64,000 nucleotides of DNA from Thiomicrorhabdus sp963677355. GTDB taxonomy: Bacteria; Pseudomonadota; Gammaproteobacteria; Thiomicrospirales; Thiomicrospiraceae. Positions 1 to 12,054 of this stretch are shown piece by piece. The stretch is from positions 1 through 64,000 of the forward strand of contig CAXXXQ010000003.1 in the NCBI GenBank assembly GCA_963677355.2. Direction: 5' to 3'. Within the stretch, counting starts at the first letter, position 1; each line of letters starts with the position of its first letter. Made by a program: the position numbers and the translations under genes. The notes under the pieces were generated by a model. It made no database searches, was not told where the DNA came from, and was given only the letters and a program-made list of their open reading frames with translations.

Positions 1-687
<687 letters not shown>

Positions 688-761
688 AAGATAAAAAGGT
701 TGCGAGCTTAAGCGAGCTTTCACATAAATTGTCTCTGAATTACTTAGGTGTAAAAGACCTC

Positions 762-838
<77 letters not shown>

Positions 839-877
839 TTTTCTATGATCTTTCTCATTAGAAAATAACTTATATGA

Positions 878-953
878 GGGGCTATAGCTCAGCTGGGAGA
901 GCGCCTGCCTTGCACGCAGGAGGTCTGCGGTTCGATCCCGCATAGCTCCACCA
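878..953 (+). tRNA. tRNA-Ala (anticodon TGC)
   Basis: A 76-nt cloverleaf with acceptor GGGGCTA/TAGCTCC and encoded CCA. The anticodon loop reads CTTGCAC, giving anticodon TGC. It is the second spacer tRNA, 39 nt after tRNA-Ile, the standard Ile-Ala pair of gammaproteobacterial rRNA operons. Confidence 0.98.
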
Positions 954-1034
954 ATTTACCTCTTAATAGTGACTCGCAAGAGTAATTATTAACAGTTAAA
1001 TTGGTATGACTTTTAAAGTCACACCAAAACTGAT

Positions 1035-1052
1035 AGATCTTTAACAATTTGG
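1035..1052 (+). promoter_or_regulatory. boxA-like antitermination element in the 16S-23S spacer
   Basis: The sequence AGATCTTTAACAATTTGG closely matches the spacer boxA context of other gammaproteobacteria (GCTCTTTAACAAT). Its position between tRNA-Ala and 23S fits the Nus-factor antitermination signal. The role is inferred from the motif and the position only. The rest of the gene-free stretch 954-1350 contains the hairpin at 1144-1175, the 23S processing-stem arm, and nothing coding. Confidence 0.6.
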
Positions 1053-1143
1053 AATATATCTCTCAATCGATTGATGAGAAACGATAACTGAATCAAGATG
1101 GACACATTTTGTATTTGGGTTTCACATTAATCAATTAAGTTGA

Positions 1144-1175
1144 TGCTGGGGTCAGAGCCGACTTTTTGGCCCCAG
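1144..1175 (+). other. Hairpin in the 16S-23S spacer
   Basis: GCTGGGG at 1144-1150 pairs with CCCCAGC at 1169-1175, a 7-bp GC-rich stem around a mixed loop. It has no T-run after it, so it is not a terminator. It is most likely a structural or processing element of the pre-rRNA spacer. Confidence 0.5.
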
Positions 1176-1337
1176 CGCAAAGTAAGTAATAAATATATGT
1201 AATTGAGTTACTCAAGCGTATATTCATGACAGCGAATACTTTTAGTTGCTGCAATTCAATAGGCTTTATAACAGAAGCATGATCGTGAAGGGTTTAGCTA
1301 CCTGATGATGTGGAGTGAACAAAAGGCATAAGGTTAT

Positions 1338-1350
1338 TTTTGAGTTGTAT

Positions 1351-1357
<7 letters not shown>
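1338..1357 (+). repeat. Left arm of the 23S processing stem
   Basis: Bases 1338-1357 are the exact reverse complement of 4182-4201. The arms flank 23S rRNA, so the transcript can close the whole molecule in a 20-bp helix, the typical RNase III substrate of pre-23S. The match is seen directly; RNase III cleavage is inferred. Confidence 0.85.
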
Positions 1358-4181
<2,824 letters not shown>

Positions 4182-4189
<8 letters not shown>

Positions 4190-4201
4190 TACAACTCAAA
4201 A
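4182..4201 (+). repeat. Right arm of the 23S processing stem
   Basis: This is the perfect 20-nt reverse complement of 1338-1357, starting inside the last bases of 23S and running into the 23S-5S spacer. Together the arms form the long helix that brings the 23S ends together for maturation. Confidence 0.85.
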
Positions 4202-4373
4202 GTAACTTCGAAAGAAGAGAGTGACTAAAAGTAGTCATGAATATACGCTCAGAAATGAGAAGAGTAGCTCGTTACATAGCAGCCAACTTAAAGAGACGTT
4301 AAAACAACGTAACCGATATATTCCAAAGCAATTTTATAAGTAGACACACCGTGCGCTGCTTATATCACCAAAT

Positions 4374-4490
4374 TGCTTGGCGACCATAGCGAGATGGCAC
4401 CACCTGATCCCTTCCCGAACTCAGAAGTGAAACGTCTCAGCGCCGATGGTAGTGTGGGAGGTCCCATGTGAGAGTAGGTCATCGCCAAGC
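4374..4490 (+). rRNA. rrf: 5S ribosomal RNA
   Basis: About 117 nt, with terminal stem TTGCTTGGCGA / TCGCCAAGC and the conserved core CCCGAACTCAGAAGTGAAAC. It is the last gene of the rRNA operon, about 180 nt after 23S and just before an intrinsic terminator. Confidence 0.97.
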
Positions 4491-4500
4491 TTATATTCCA

Positions 4501-4537
4501 AAAGCCCGTTTAGAGGATTCTAAACGGGCTTTTTTTA
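4501..4537 (+). terminator. Intrinsic terminator of the rRNA operon
   Basis: AGCCCGTTTAGA (4503-4514) pairs perfectly with TCTAAACGGGCT (4519-4530) around a 4-nt loop and is followed by a T-run. This 12-bp stem directly after 5S is a textbook rho-independent terminator. The rest of 4538-4741 holds only the presumed promoter region of the next gene. Confidence 0.95.
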
Positions 4538-4741
4538 TGTCTGAAAATCAGCATGCCCTGCTAGAGGGTATTCCTAGGTAGCTTTAGCTTCATGCCATTC
4601 GAATATCCTGTTCTACAAGTAACGAGTGCATCTTGAAAGCAAACTAGCGTCAGATTTTTTTGCCTGGATTTTTGTTTGATAATACCCAGTTTAAAGTTAT
4701 CCAGTACAATAAACCTAGCAATCATAAGAGGAGTGAAATTA

Positions 4742-5143
4742 ATGGGTTCTGAAGTCAGTATTAAATCCGGTGGTGTGGTTGGATTGATTAGCAAGTTTCC
4801 TTGGATGTTGCTGATCATTGGCTTTTTGCTTGTCGCAGAATATCTACAAATAAACCTTCAGGGTACGGTAGGTTATGCATTTATAACGGTCGCTGTGATC
4901 GTATTATTTGTAGAGATGTTTAAATCGGGTGATGTTAGTCCGTTATCTTTTCTTTTAGATCAATTTTGGGCGGTGGTAACGGTTGTATTAGCTTCCGGTC
5001 TTTTGACTTACCTGTATTTTGTTGAGGGGCGTGATCCCAGTTTTTTTCATTGGATAGGCTTTGCTATTATTTTAGCGGATGCGCTATTGAACCCTTTTAA
5101 CGCTTTCCGTACTGCATTGCGCAATTTGGACATTCCAGGATAA
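4742..5143 (+). CDS. Small integral membrane protein, unknown function
   Basis: A 133-aa protein I do not recognise. It starts at the ATG after AAGAGGAGTGAAATTA, a good ribosome binding site; an upstream in-frame start has none. Hydrophobic stretches near residues 20-35, 43-58, 75-92 and 103-115 suggest four membrane segments in the inner membrane, with short polar loops. It ends 3 nt before queF, so the two are probably co-transcribed. There is no motif that ties it to queuosine metabolism. Coding status is well supported by the binding site and the tight spacing; function is open. Confidence 0.8.
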   Translation: MGSEVSIKSGGVVGLISKFPWMLLIIGFLLVAEYLQINLQGTVGYAFITVAVIVLFVEMFKSGDVSPLSFLLDQFWAVVTVVLASGLLTYLYFVEGRDPSFFHWIGFAIILADALLNPFNAFRTALRNLDIPG

Positions 5144-5146
5144 ATT

Positions 5147-5971
5147 ATGTCGGACACAGCTAACAAGAGCAGCCTTGGCAAAGTCACTCCTTATTGCCGT
5201 CAATACGATCCTACGCTGCTGTTTCCAATTCCTAGAAAAGAGAAACGTGATGAACTGGGAATAGATAGTGACTCGCTTCCTTTTCAAGGGCTGGATATTT
5301 GGACGGCATTTGAAGTCTCCTGGTTGAATTCGAAAGGCAAGCCCATCGTTCGTATTTGCGAATTTGCATTTGCTGCAGATTCACCAAATTTAATCGAATC
5401 AAAATCCTTCAAGTTATATCTCAATTCGTTCAATGGTACGCGTTTCAATAACGAGCAGGAGGTCATTGCATTACTTGAAAAAGACTTGAGTGCTGCAAGC
5501 GGTGATTTTGTTGCGGTCGATATGCGTGCCATCGTGTTTGAGGAGACTTTGATCGGTAGTCTTCCCGGTGAAAATTTGGATGATATGGATATTGAAATAA
5601 ATGACTATCTTGTTCAGCCTTCATTTTTGTCTTGTGACCCTGAACAACAGGTTGCTGAAACCTACAATAGTCATCTGTTGAAATCTAATTGTCTAGTGAC
5701 CAGCCAACCGGACTGGGGATCGGTGGTTATCAGATATGAGGGTGCAAAGATTGAGCCTGAAGGACTGCTCAAATATATCGTTTCATTCCGTGAACATGAT
5801 GAATTTCATGAACAGTGTGTCGAACGTATTTATGTGGATATTATGCGGCAGTGCCAGCCGGACAAGTTAACCGTCTATGCACGTTACGTTCGCCGTGGCG
5901 GATTGGATATCAACCCGTATCGTTCCAATTTTGAAGACGAATTCGACATTTCCAGAACCGTGCGCCAATAG
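5147..5971 (+). CDS. queF: NADPH-dependent 7-cyano-7-deazaguanine reductase (preQ0 reductase)
   Basis: QueF reduces preQ0 to preQ1 with NADPH in the cytoplasm, the step that commits 7-deazaguanine to queuosine in tRNA. The 274-aa protein has the long, two-domain form of the gammaproteobacterial type. The family motif IESKSFKLYLNSFN is at residues 83-96, and the Cys expected to form the thioimide with substrate is C182 in SNCLVTSQPDW, with D189 nearby. The C-terminal RYVRRGGLDINPYRS block is also diagnostic. It follows the small membrane protein gene by 3 nt and precedes two small unknown genes. Identification is confident. Confidence 0.96.
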   Translation: MSDTANKSSLGKVTPYCRQYDPTLLFPIPRKEKRDELGIDSDSLPFQGLDIWTAFEVSWLNSKGKPIVRICEFAFAADSPNLIESKSFKLYLNSFNGTRFNNEQEVIALLEKDLSAASGDFVAVDMRAIVFEETLIGSLPGENLDDMDIEINDYLVQPSFLSCDPEQQVAETYNSHLLKSNCLVTSQPDWGSVVIRYEGAKIEPEGLLKYIVSFREHDEFHEQCVERIYVDIMRQCQPDKLTVYARYVRRGGLDINPYRSNFEDEFDISRTVRQ

Positions 5972-5981
5972 TCATTTAAAA

Positions 5982-6167
5982 ATGTTTATAAAGTTCATTA
6001 ATCTCTTCTTTCTTCCTTTTGGCTATCAGTGGGTTTTATCAAAACCTGACTCAGTTGAAGACGATTTTGATAGCGATTCTGATCAGGAGGCATGGAATGC
6101 GCTATATGATCAAAATCCGGTCTATAAATTAGTTAAACAGAGTCGTAATAAAGAGAGTGATGAATAG
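5982..6167 (+). CDS. Small hypothetical protein
   Basis: A 61-aa product starting MFIKFINLFFLPFGY, with a hydrophobic N-terminus and an acidic middle (DDFDSDSDQEAW). The ATG at 5982 lies 10 nt after the queF stop and has no clear Shine-Dalgarno, so translation may depend on coupling to queF. I do not recognise it. The tight spacing on both sides (7 nt to the next ORF) and the non-random composition support a real gene, but it is short. Confidence 0.55.
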   Translation: MFIKFINLFFLPFGYQWVLSKPDSVEDDFDSDSDQEAWNALYDQNPVYKLVKQSRNKESDE

Positions 6168-6174
6168 GTAAACC

Positions 6175-6477
6175 ATGGCAGACGAGATTATTAATATAAA
6201 AAACAATCTGAAGGCCAAGCAGTTATTGCAAAGTTTTGATTTGAACGTTAAGCGTTTGTGGGAACAAGGTGCTGACGATGATGAAGATGAGTCGGCTACA
6301 TTAGACCTATTGTCTGAATGGCTTGAAGAGGCGATTGAAAATGGAATAGAGCCGCAGTCTTTGAATGACCGAGCTCAACAGTTAGCTGAGCTCGCGTTGG
6401 ATAGAGGTTGTACTCATTCTGAAGTTGAAGAGTTGCTTACCATGCGCCCGAATCCAAATGGTAAACGTCCAACTTAG
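6175..6477 (+). CDS. Acidic small hypothetical protein
   Basis: A 100-aa cytoplasmic protein rich in Asp and Glu (for example DDDEDES near residues 35-41), probably mostly helical. No family is recognised. It is the last gene of the queF run, 7 nt after the previous ORF. Its stop codon overlaps the stop of the convergent lipoprotein gene by 4 nt, which leaves no room for a separate terminator. Confidence 0.7.
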   Translation: MADEIINIKNNLKAKQLLQSFDLNVKRLWEQGADDDEDESATLDLLSEWLEEAIENGIEPQSLNDRAQQLAELALDRGCTHSEVEELLTMRPNPNGKRPT

Positions 6478-7088
6478 TTGTTTTGTTTTTTGAGCACTAA
6501 TTGTCCATAGCTGCCGAGAATTTGGTTAATGATGTCTGCGTCAGGCCTAACAGAGTGAGGGTAATCCTGTGGGCGACCATTGCTTAAGGCTCCTGCACAG
6601 GTTAAACGATAAATATTGGGTTGTTTCGATGAATGCAGATAAAAGTGCACCAAATCCATGGTTTCCGGTCGCTGACTGTCTCCTGTGTAAGCAAGTTGTA
6701 TAGAGTTGGCAAAATCGTATTGAGTTGCCTGTGCCTGTGCCCAATATAGCGATGAAGGTTTGTCCTTGCTCGCAATATATTCTTCATCCAGACTTATTTT
6801 AGTAATTTTGAATTCTTCAGGCAGTATTTGCTGTTTCATTTCACTTAGTTTTGTCACTTCTATTCTGCAGTGTTGTGCGTACTGATTAAATCCATTGGCG
6901 GTTTGGCCGTTTTGGAAGTAAGTGCGAGCGGTATCCGGCGCAATTGTAATGGCCTTGTTAATTTTCAAAGTACCGTAGTGGGAATAACTTTCTAATTCGG
7001 TTTGCGGAGTATGAATGCATGCGCTTAATGAAATAATTGCGGCAACCGGAATCGCTATTCGTAATAGTGAGGTAGATTTGATAAACAT
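6474..7088 (-). CDS. Putative lipoprotein, unknown function
   Basis: The 204-aa product begins MFIKSTSLLRIAIPVAAI and has a lipobox LSAC around residues 21-24, so a type II signal peptide and an envelope location are likely. I chose the ATG at 7088 because TGGAGACAACTT gives a good ribosome binding site; a longer in-frame start lacks one and would bury the signal peptide. The mature part contains two Cys (near HCRIE and LTCAG) that might form a disulfide. No family is recognised. It converges with the queF cluster and is divergent from mnmG. Confidence 0.72.
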   Translation of the reverse strand: MFIKSTSLLRIAIPVAAIISLSACIHTPQTELESYSHYGTLKINKAITIAPDTARTYFQNGQTANGFNQYAQHCRIEVTKLSEMKQQILPEEFKITKISLDEEYIASKDKPSSLYWAQAQATQYDFANSIQLAYTGDSQRPETMDLVHFYLHSSKQPNIYRLTCAGALSNGRPQDYPHSVRPDADIINQILGSYGQLVLKKQNN

Positions 7089-7316
7089 AAGTTGTCTCCA
7101 AAATGATAGAAAATTGTTTGTATTGAATATGACCATGTTTATCTAATTTAACTTTCAGATGATTTTTAGACAATATGACATGCGTCCATTAAGCATTAAA
7201 ATGATTGGTTAAACGACATAGGCAATACGCAACTCAATGATTGTTATGCTAAAATATGGTGCTGTTTTATGGTTTTCGCCAACCGGGCGAAGTGCCGATT
7301 TTGAGGTTGATTGGGT

Positions 7317-9212
7317 ATGAGTTTTCAAGGTTCTAAATACGATGTAATTGTGGTCGGCGGCGGACATGCCGGTACCGAGGCTGCATTGGCTTCTGCACGC
7401 ATGGGTTTGCAGACACTTTTGCTGACGCATAATATCGATACCTTGGGAGCTATGTCGTGTAATCCGGCAATCGGCGGGATCGGTAAAGGACACCTAGTCA
7501 AAGAGATTGATGCCATGGGTGGCGCGATGGCGCTGGCCATTGATGAAGGCGGCATTCAGTTCCGTATTTTGAATGCTTCTAAGGGGCCAGCCGTTCGAGC
7601 CACTCGTGCACAGGCAGATCGTCTTTTGTACAAACAGGCAATATTGAGCCGTTTGCAAAATCAAGAAAACCTGACTTTGTTCCAACAGCCCGTAGAAGAT
7701 ATGATTTTGGATGGCGAACAGGTTCGTGGTGTGATCACGAAAATGGGCCTCAGCTTCTATGCGGACCAGGTTGTTCTTACCGTGGGTACCTTTTTGGCCG
7801 GCCGCATCCATATCGGTCTGCAGAATTATGAAGGCGGTCGAGCCGGAGACGAGCCTGCTAACCGTTTAGCCGCTAAATTGCGAGAATTGGATCTGCCCGT
7901 CGGGCGGTTGAAAACGGGGACTCCTCCGCGTATTGATGCACGTACCGTCGACTTTGCCGCTATGCAGGAACAGCCTGGAGATGATCCCGTGCCGGTATTC
8001 TCCTATATGGGTAGAGCGGAAATGCATCCCAAGCAGATTCCTTGCTATATCACCTACACCAATGAACGAACCCATGAAGCAATTATGGCTTCTTTGGATC
8101 AATCGCCAATGTATTCAGATCAAGGTGAGATCGATAGCATCGGGCCTCGCTATTGTCCGTCAATTGAAGATAAGGTGATGCGTTTTGCCGATAAAGACCG
8201 TCATCAGGTTTTCATCGAGCCGGAAGGCTTGAATACAACGGAGCTCTACCCTAACGGTATCTCCACCAGCTTGCCATATGAAACACAGTTGCAGATTGTT
8301 CATTCAATGAAAGGGTTGGAAGAAGCGAAAATCATGCGTCCGGGTTATGCGATTGAGTATGACTACTTTGATCCAAGAGGATTAAAGCCCACCTTAGAAA
8401 CTCAAGCCATTAACGGTCTGTTTTTTGCCGGTCAGATTAACGGTACGACTGGTTATGAGGAAGCGGGTGCGCAAGGTTTGTTGGCAGGAATTAATGCGGC
8501 ACGCAGAGCACAAAACAAAGAAGCCTGGTATCCAAGCCGTGATCAGGCTTATCTTGGCGTTTTGGTTGACGACTTGATCACCATGGGAACGAATGAGCCC
8601 TACCGCATGTTCACCTCGCGTGCCGAATACCGTTTGATGTTGCGTGAAGATAATGCCGATCAGCGATTAACACCGGTGGCTCGTGAGATGGGCTTGATTG
8701 ATGATGAGCGTTGGGCTGCTTATGAAAACAAGATGGAAAGTCTGGAACAAGAAGTTCAGCGTTTAAAAGATATTTGGATTCATCCTGCGCATCCCGAGGC
8801 GAAAAAAGCCGAAGAGTTGATGGAGCTACCTTTGAGCAAAGAGCAGACCTTATTTGATTTGTTAAAACGCCCTAAAGTGGAGTACAACTCCTTAGCGACA
8901 ATGGATGTCTTTGGTCAAGGTGTTGTGGATGATGCGGTGGTCGATCAGATCGAAATTCAAGCTAAGTATGCCGGCTATATTGATCGGCAAATGCAGCAGA
9001 TTGAAAAAATGAAACGATCCGAATCGGTACAGATTCCCCAAGAGTTGGATTTGGATACCATTTCAGGACTTTCCAACGAGGTTAAGCAGAAGCTGCGCGA
9101 TCATCGCCCGGAAAATTTGGGAATGGCGAGCCGTATCCAAGGAATTACACCGGCAGCAATTTCATTGTTGCTAATCGAAATCAAAAAATTCCGTTCCAAG
9201 AGAGCTTCATAA
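7317..9212 (+). CDS. mnmG: tRNA uridine-5-carboxymethylaminomethyl modification enzyme MnmG (GidA)
   Basis: MnmG is the FAD-binding partner of MnmE and installs the cmnm5 group on wobble uridine 34 of several tRNAs. The N-terminus has the dinucleotide-binding motif VVGGGHAGTEAA and the family signatures CNPAIGGIGKGHLVKE and TGTPPR. The 631-aa length is normal. I start at ATG 7317, about 10 nt after GAGG; an in-frame TTG two codons upstream is too close to that site. It ends directly against rsmG (stop, then ATG with no gap), the classical gidA-gidB pair, and heads the run into parAB and atp. Confidence 0.97.
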   Translation: MSFQGSKYDVIVVGGGHAGTEAALASARMGLQTLLLTHNIDTLGAMSCNPAIGGIGKGHLVKEIDAMGGAMALAIDEGGIQFRILNASKGPAVRATRAQADRLLYKQAILSRLQNQENLTLFQQPVEDMILDGEQVRGVITKMGLSFYADQVVLTVGTFLAGRIHIGLQNYEGGRAGDEPANRLAAKLRELDLPVGRLKTGTPPRIDARTVDFAAMQEQPGDDPVPVFSYMGRAEMHPKQIPCYITYTNERTHEAIMASLDQSPMYSDQGEIDSIGPRYCPSIEDKVMRFADKDRHQVFIEPEGLNTTELYPNGISTSLPYETQLQIVHSMKGLEEAKIMRPGYAIEYDYFDPRGLKPTLETQAINGLFFAGQINGTTGYEEAGAQGLLAGINAARRAQNKEAWYPSRDQAYLGVLVDDLITMGTNEPYRMFTSRAEYRLMLREDNADQRLTPVAREMGLIDDERWAAYENKMESLEQEVQRLKDIWIHPAHPEAKKAEELMELPLSKEQTLFDLLKRPKVEYNSLATMDVFGQGVVDDAVVDQIEIQAKYAGYIDRQMQQIEKMKRSESVQIPQELDLDTISGLSNEVKQKLRDHRPENLGMASRIQGITPAAISLLLIEIKKFRSKRAS

Positions 9213-9839
9213 ATGGATGAATTACGCCCCTTGTTGAAATCGGGCATAGAGCAATTAAATTTAACGCTTTCCGAATCTCAAATTGAAAAATTAATGTCTT
9301 ATTTGACCTTGTTACAAAAGTGGAATAAGGTTTACAACTTGACCGCCATCCGTGATCCTAAAGAGATGTTGATTAAGCATATTCTGGATAGCCTCGCTAT
9401 AGTTGCGCATATAGAAGGCGAAAGGCTGATTGATGTCGGCACGGGAGGAGGGCTGCCGGGAATTCCGTTGGCAATTTGTTTCCCTGACAAGCAGGTCGAC
9501 TTACTGGATAGTAACAGCAAGAAAACACGCTTTCTTATTCAGGCAAAAGCAGAGCTTGGATTAACTCACACGAAAGTGATTCATTCCCGAGTTGAAGAGT
9601 ATCAGCCCGACCCGCTTTATGATGGCGTGGTGTCGAGAGCTTTTGCGGCTATGGAAGATATGCTGCACTGGACAAATCATTTGATTCCGGCAGGCGGTTG
9701 TTGGTGGGCAATGAAAGCTCAGAAGGATTTTGAGGATTTATCCAAACTTCCGGATAGCGTCCAAATTGAAAAGGTCATTGATCTCAAGGTGCCTCTGCTG
9801 GAAGCAGAACGCATGTTAGTCAAAGGCATAAAAAAATAA
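9213..9839 (+). CDS. rsmG: 16S rRNA (guanine527-N7)-methyltransferase RsmG (GidB)
   Basis: RsmG uses S-adenosylmethionine to methylate G527 of 16S rRNA. The 208-aa protein shows the SAM-binding loop DVGTGGGLPGIPLA near residues 72-85 and the RAFAAMEDML region. Its length is typical. It begins on the base after the mnmG stop, so translation is probably coupled. No frameshift or missing motif is visible. Confidence 0.95.
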   Translation: MDELRPLLKSGIEQLNLTLSESQIEKLMSYLTLLQKWNKVYNLTAIRDPKEMLIKHILDSLAIVAHIEGERLIDVGTGGGLPGIPLAICFPDKQVDLLDSNSKKTRFLIQAKAELGLTHTKVIHSRVEEYQPDPLYDGVVSRAFAAMEDMLHWTNHLIPAGGCWWAMKAQKDFEDLSKLPDSVQIEKVIDLKVPLLEAERMLVKGIKK

Positions 9840-9871
9840 TTTAATTCTTAGCACTTTAAAAGGCATAAAGC

Positions 9872-10639
9872 ATGGGCAGAGTTGTTGCCGTGGCAAACCA
9901 AAAAGGCGGAGTGGGTAAAACCACTACAGCTGTCAATTTAGCGGCTGCACTGGGTCGCTTGGGTAAAAACATATTGCTGATAGATCTGGATCCGCAAGGC
10001 AATGCTACTGTCGCCATCGGTGTAGATAAAGATCATCTGAACGCGTCCGTATTTGAAGTGCTGGTTGGCGAAATGAAGCCGAAAGCAGCCATTGTTCATG
10101 TCGAGCAGGCCGATATTGACTTGATGCCTGCTAATGCCGATTTAACGGCTGCCGAAGTCGCGCTTCTTGAAGAAGATATGGGGCCTAAACGCTTACGCAA
10201 AGCGCTCAAAAAGGTGCGTGACAATTACGATGCGGTGATCATCGATTGTCCGCCGACACTCAACATGCTGACCTTGAATGCGTTGGCTTCTGCCGATGGT
10301 ATCGTTGTCCCGGTTCAATGTGAGTATTTCGCATTGGAAGGGCTTTCCGCTTTGATGGATACTATTGATACTGTGCAGTCACAGCTGAATCCTACACTTC
10401 ATATTGATGGCCTGTTGCGTACCATGCATGACCGTCGTAACAACCTCGCCAATGATGTTTCCAATGAGTTGGTTGCTCACTTCGGAATGAAAGTCCTGCA
10501 AACCATCATTCCTAGAAATGTTCGACTGGCTGAAGCGCCGAGTCATGGAGAGTCGATTTTGGATTATGACTCCGCATCTAATGGTGCCATCGCTTATCTA
10601 GCGTTAGCAAATGAACTGATTCGTAAAACAAATATTTAG
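9872..10639 (+). CDS. parA: Chromosome partitioning ATPase ParA (Soj)
   Basis: A Walker-type ATPase that binds DNA non-specifically and moves ParB-parS complexes. The 255-aa protein has the deviant Walker A KGGVGKTTT at residues 11-19 and the Walker B region VIIDCPPTL. The short N-terminus, with no separate helix-turn-helix domain, is that of chromosomal (Soj-type) ParA. It lies 32 nt after rsmG and 45 nt before parB, in the usual order. Confidence 0.95.
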   Translation: MGRVVAVANQKGGVGKTTTAVNLAAALGRLGKNILLIDLDPQGNATVAIGVDKDHLNASVFEVLVGEMKPKAAIVHVEQADIDLMPANADLTAAEVALLEEDMGPKRLRKALKKVRDNYDAVIIDCPPTLNMLTLNALASADGIVVPVQCEYFALEGLSALMDTIDTVQSQLNPTLHIDGLLRTMHDRRNNLANDVSNELVAHFGMKVLQTIIPRNVRLAEAPSHGESILDYDSASNGAIAYLALANELIRKTNI

Positions 10640-10684
10640 AAGTCGGAAACCGATTTCAACTAGATCTTTAAGGGGTAAACATTC

Positions 10685-11563
10685 GTGGCTAAGAAAACTT
10701 CAGGTTTAGGAAAACGTGGCATTAGCGCCATGTTGGGTGCAAAACAGAAATCGGACAATAGCAGTTCGGATTTGCGCATTGAAAAGTTGCCGATTGAGCA
10801 GTTGCAGCCTGGTCAGTATCAGCCTCGCAAACAGTTTGAAGAGAGTGCCCTGCAAGAATTGGCAGATTCGATTAAGGTACAAGGGGTGGTTCAACCGATC
10901 ATTGTACGTTTAATCAGCACCGATAAATATGAAATTATTGCCGGTGAAAGACGTTGGCGTGCTTCACAAATCGCAGGCCTGGATAAAGTACCGGTTGTCA
11001 TCCGTCAAGCAGACAGTCAAGCAACGTTGGCGATGGCGTTGATTGAAAATATTCAGCGTGAAGACTTAAATCCGATTGAAACAGCGATTGGTTTAAAGCG
11101 TTTGGTGAAAGAGTTTGATTTGACGCAACAGCAAGTCGCTGATGCCGTTGGTCGATCACGAGCAGCCGTTTCCAATTTACTGCGACTTTTAAAGTTGCCG
11201 GATAACATCCAGTCCGCTTTGCATGACGGGCTACTGAGTATGGGACATGCTCGTGCCATTATCAGCTTGCCTGAAGATATTCAAAAACAACTTGCCGATA
11301 AATCGATTGAGAAAGGTTGGTCCGTTCGTGAAATGGAAGAGGCTGCTCAACAAGTTTTGGTACCGAAAAAAATGATTCGAGATGCGAAGAAACGCACTAT
11401 TCCGAATATTGAACAAGTACTTGAGCAGCAGAGCCAACTGGCAGAAAAGTTTGCCACTAAGGTCAAAATTGCACACAAAGAAAACGGTCAGGGAAAAATT
11501 GAAATCCCTTATAAAGATTTACAAGAATTAAATCGATTAATGGACATGATGAAATCGATTTAA
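10685..11563 (+). CDS. parB: Chromosome partitioning protein ParB (Spo0J)
   Basis: ParB binds parS and spreads as a CTP-dependent clamp. The 292-aa protein starts at a GTG after AAGGGGTAAACATTC. It carries the ParB N-terminal domain with GERRWRAS (a CTP-binding and spreading motif), a helix-turn-helix region LTQQQVADAVGRSRAAVSNL and a C-terminal dimerisation part. It is the last gene before the atp operon. The only good parS-like 16-mer I found in the window is inside metE (34926-34941). Confidence 0.95.
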   Translation: MAKKTSGLGKRGISAMLGAKQKSDNSSSDLRIEKLPIEQLQPGQYQPRKQFEESALQELADSIKVQGVVQPIIVRLISTDKYEIIAGERRWRASQIAGLDKVPVVIRQADSQATLAMALIENIQREDLNPIETAIGLKRLVKEFDLTQQQVADAVGRSRAAVSNLLRLLKLPDNIQSALHDGLLSMGHARAIISLPEDIQKQLADKSIEKGWSVREMEEAAQQVLVPKKMIRDAKKRTIPNIEQVLEQQSQLAEKFATKVKIAHKENGQGKIEIPYKDLQELNRLMDMMKSI

Positions 11564-11726
11564 TAGCGAGTTGAACTGCTGTTAATTTTTAGCACATTTA
11601 GTGTTTCCTAAAATGAAAATCACACTATTTAGTTTCTAGAGAAAAGTTAAGTGAAATTTTCATAAAAATTCATTGGCTTAAGCTAGCTTTTCAATGCATA
11701 AAACATTATTATGTGCGGCCGTTTAG

Positions 11727-11743
11727 GTTGAACTTGGTTCAAC
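11727..11743 (+). promoter_or_regulatory. Perfect palindrome upstream of the atp operon
   Basis: GTTGAAC (11727-11733) and GTTCAAC (11737-11743) form a perfect 7-bp inverted repeat with a 3-nt centre in the parB-atp gap, about 30 nt before the first atp start. It could be a hairpin in the leader or an operator half-site pair. There is no T-run, so it is not a terminator. The promoter of this operon presumably lies upstream, but I could not assign -35 and -10 boxes with confidence. Confidence 0.4.
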
Positions 11744-11775
11744 TAAAAAGTATCATTAATAGAGTTTGCCATCGA

Positions 11776-12054
11776 ATGACTGATTCGCAAAAAACAGAAA
11801 AATCTAAGAAGAATGAAGCGCCATCACCGGCGTTAAATTTCTTACTGTTAAGTGCAGGATCGATTTTTACTTCAATGCTGATTGCCGGCTTTTTAGTTGG
11901 CTATGCATTTGACCAGTTATTTGATACGACCCCCATCTTTTTGATGTGTTGTGGAGTATTAGGATTTATCGGTGGCATTCAGAAAGTACATCAGTTGACC
12001 AGTAGAATGGATCAGCCGCGAGCGACCGAGAAAAAAGATAGTGATGAATCTTGA
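11776..12054 (+). CDS. AtpZ/AtpI-family membrane protein
   Basis: A 92-aa protein with a charged N-terminus and two hydrophobic helices near residues 25-47 and 54-72, the layout of AtpZ/AtpI proteins that precede subunit a. Such proteins are linked to F-ATPase assembly or ion supply. The start is uncertain: ATG 11776 gives the expected length, while an in-frame GTG at 11713 would add 21 residues and run through the palindrome. The 3' end overlaps the next gene by 11 nt. Two successive AtpI-type genes at the head of an atp operon are known in this group of bacteria. Confidence 0.8.
   Translation: MTDSQKTEKSKKNEAPSPALNFLLLSAGSIFTSMLIAGFLVGYAFDQLFDTTPIFLMCCGVLGFIGGIQKVHQLTSRMDQPRATEKKDSDES

Noticed and set aside
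7089..7316. Possible oriC upstream of mnmG, as in E. coli
   Set aside because: No cluster of DnaA boxes (TTATCCACA-like) and no AT-rich unwinding repeats were seen; the gap is only about 230 nt and holds the mnmG promoter region.
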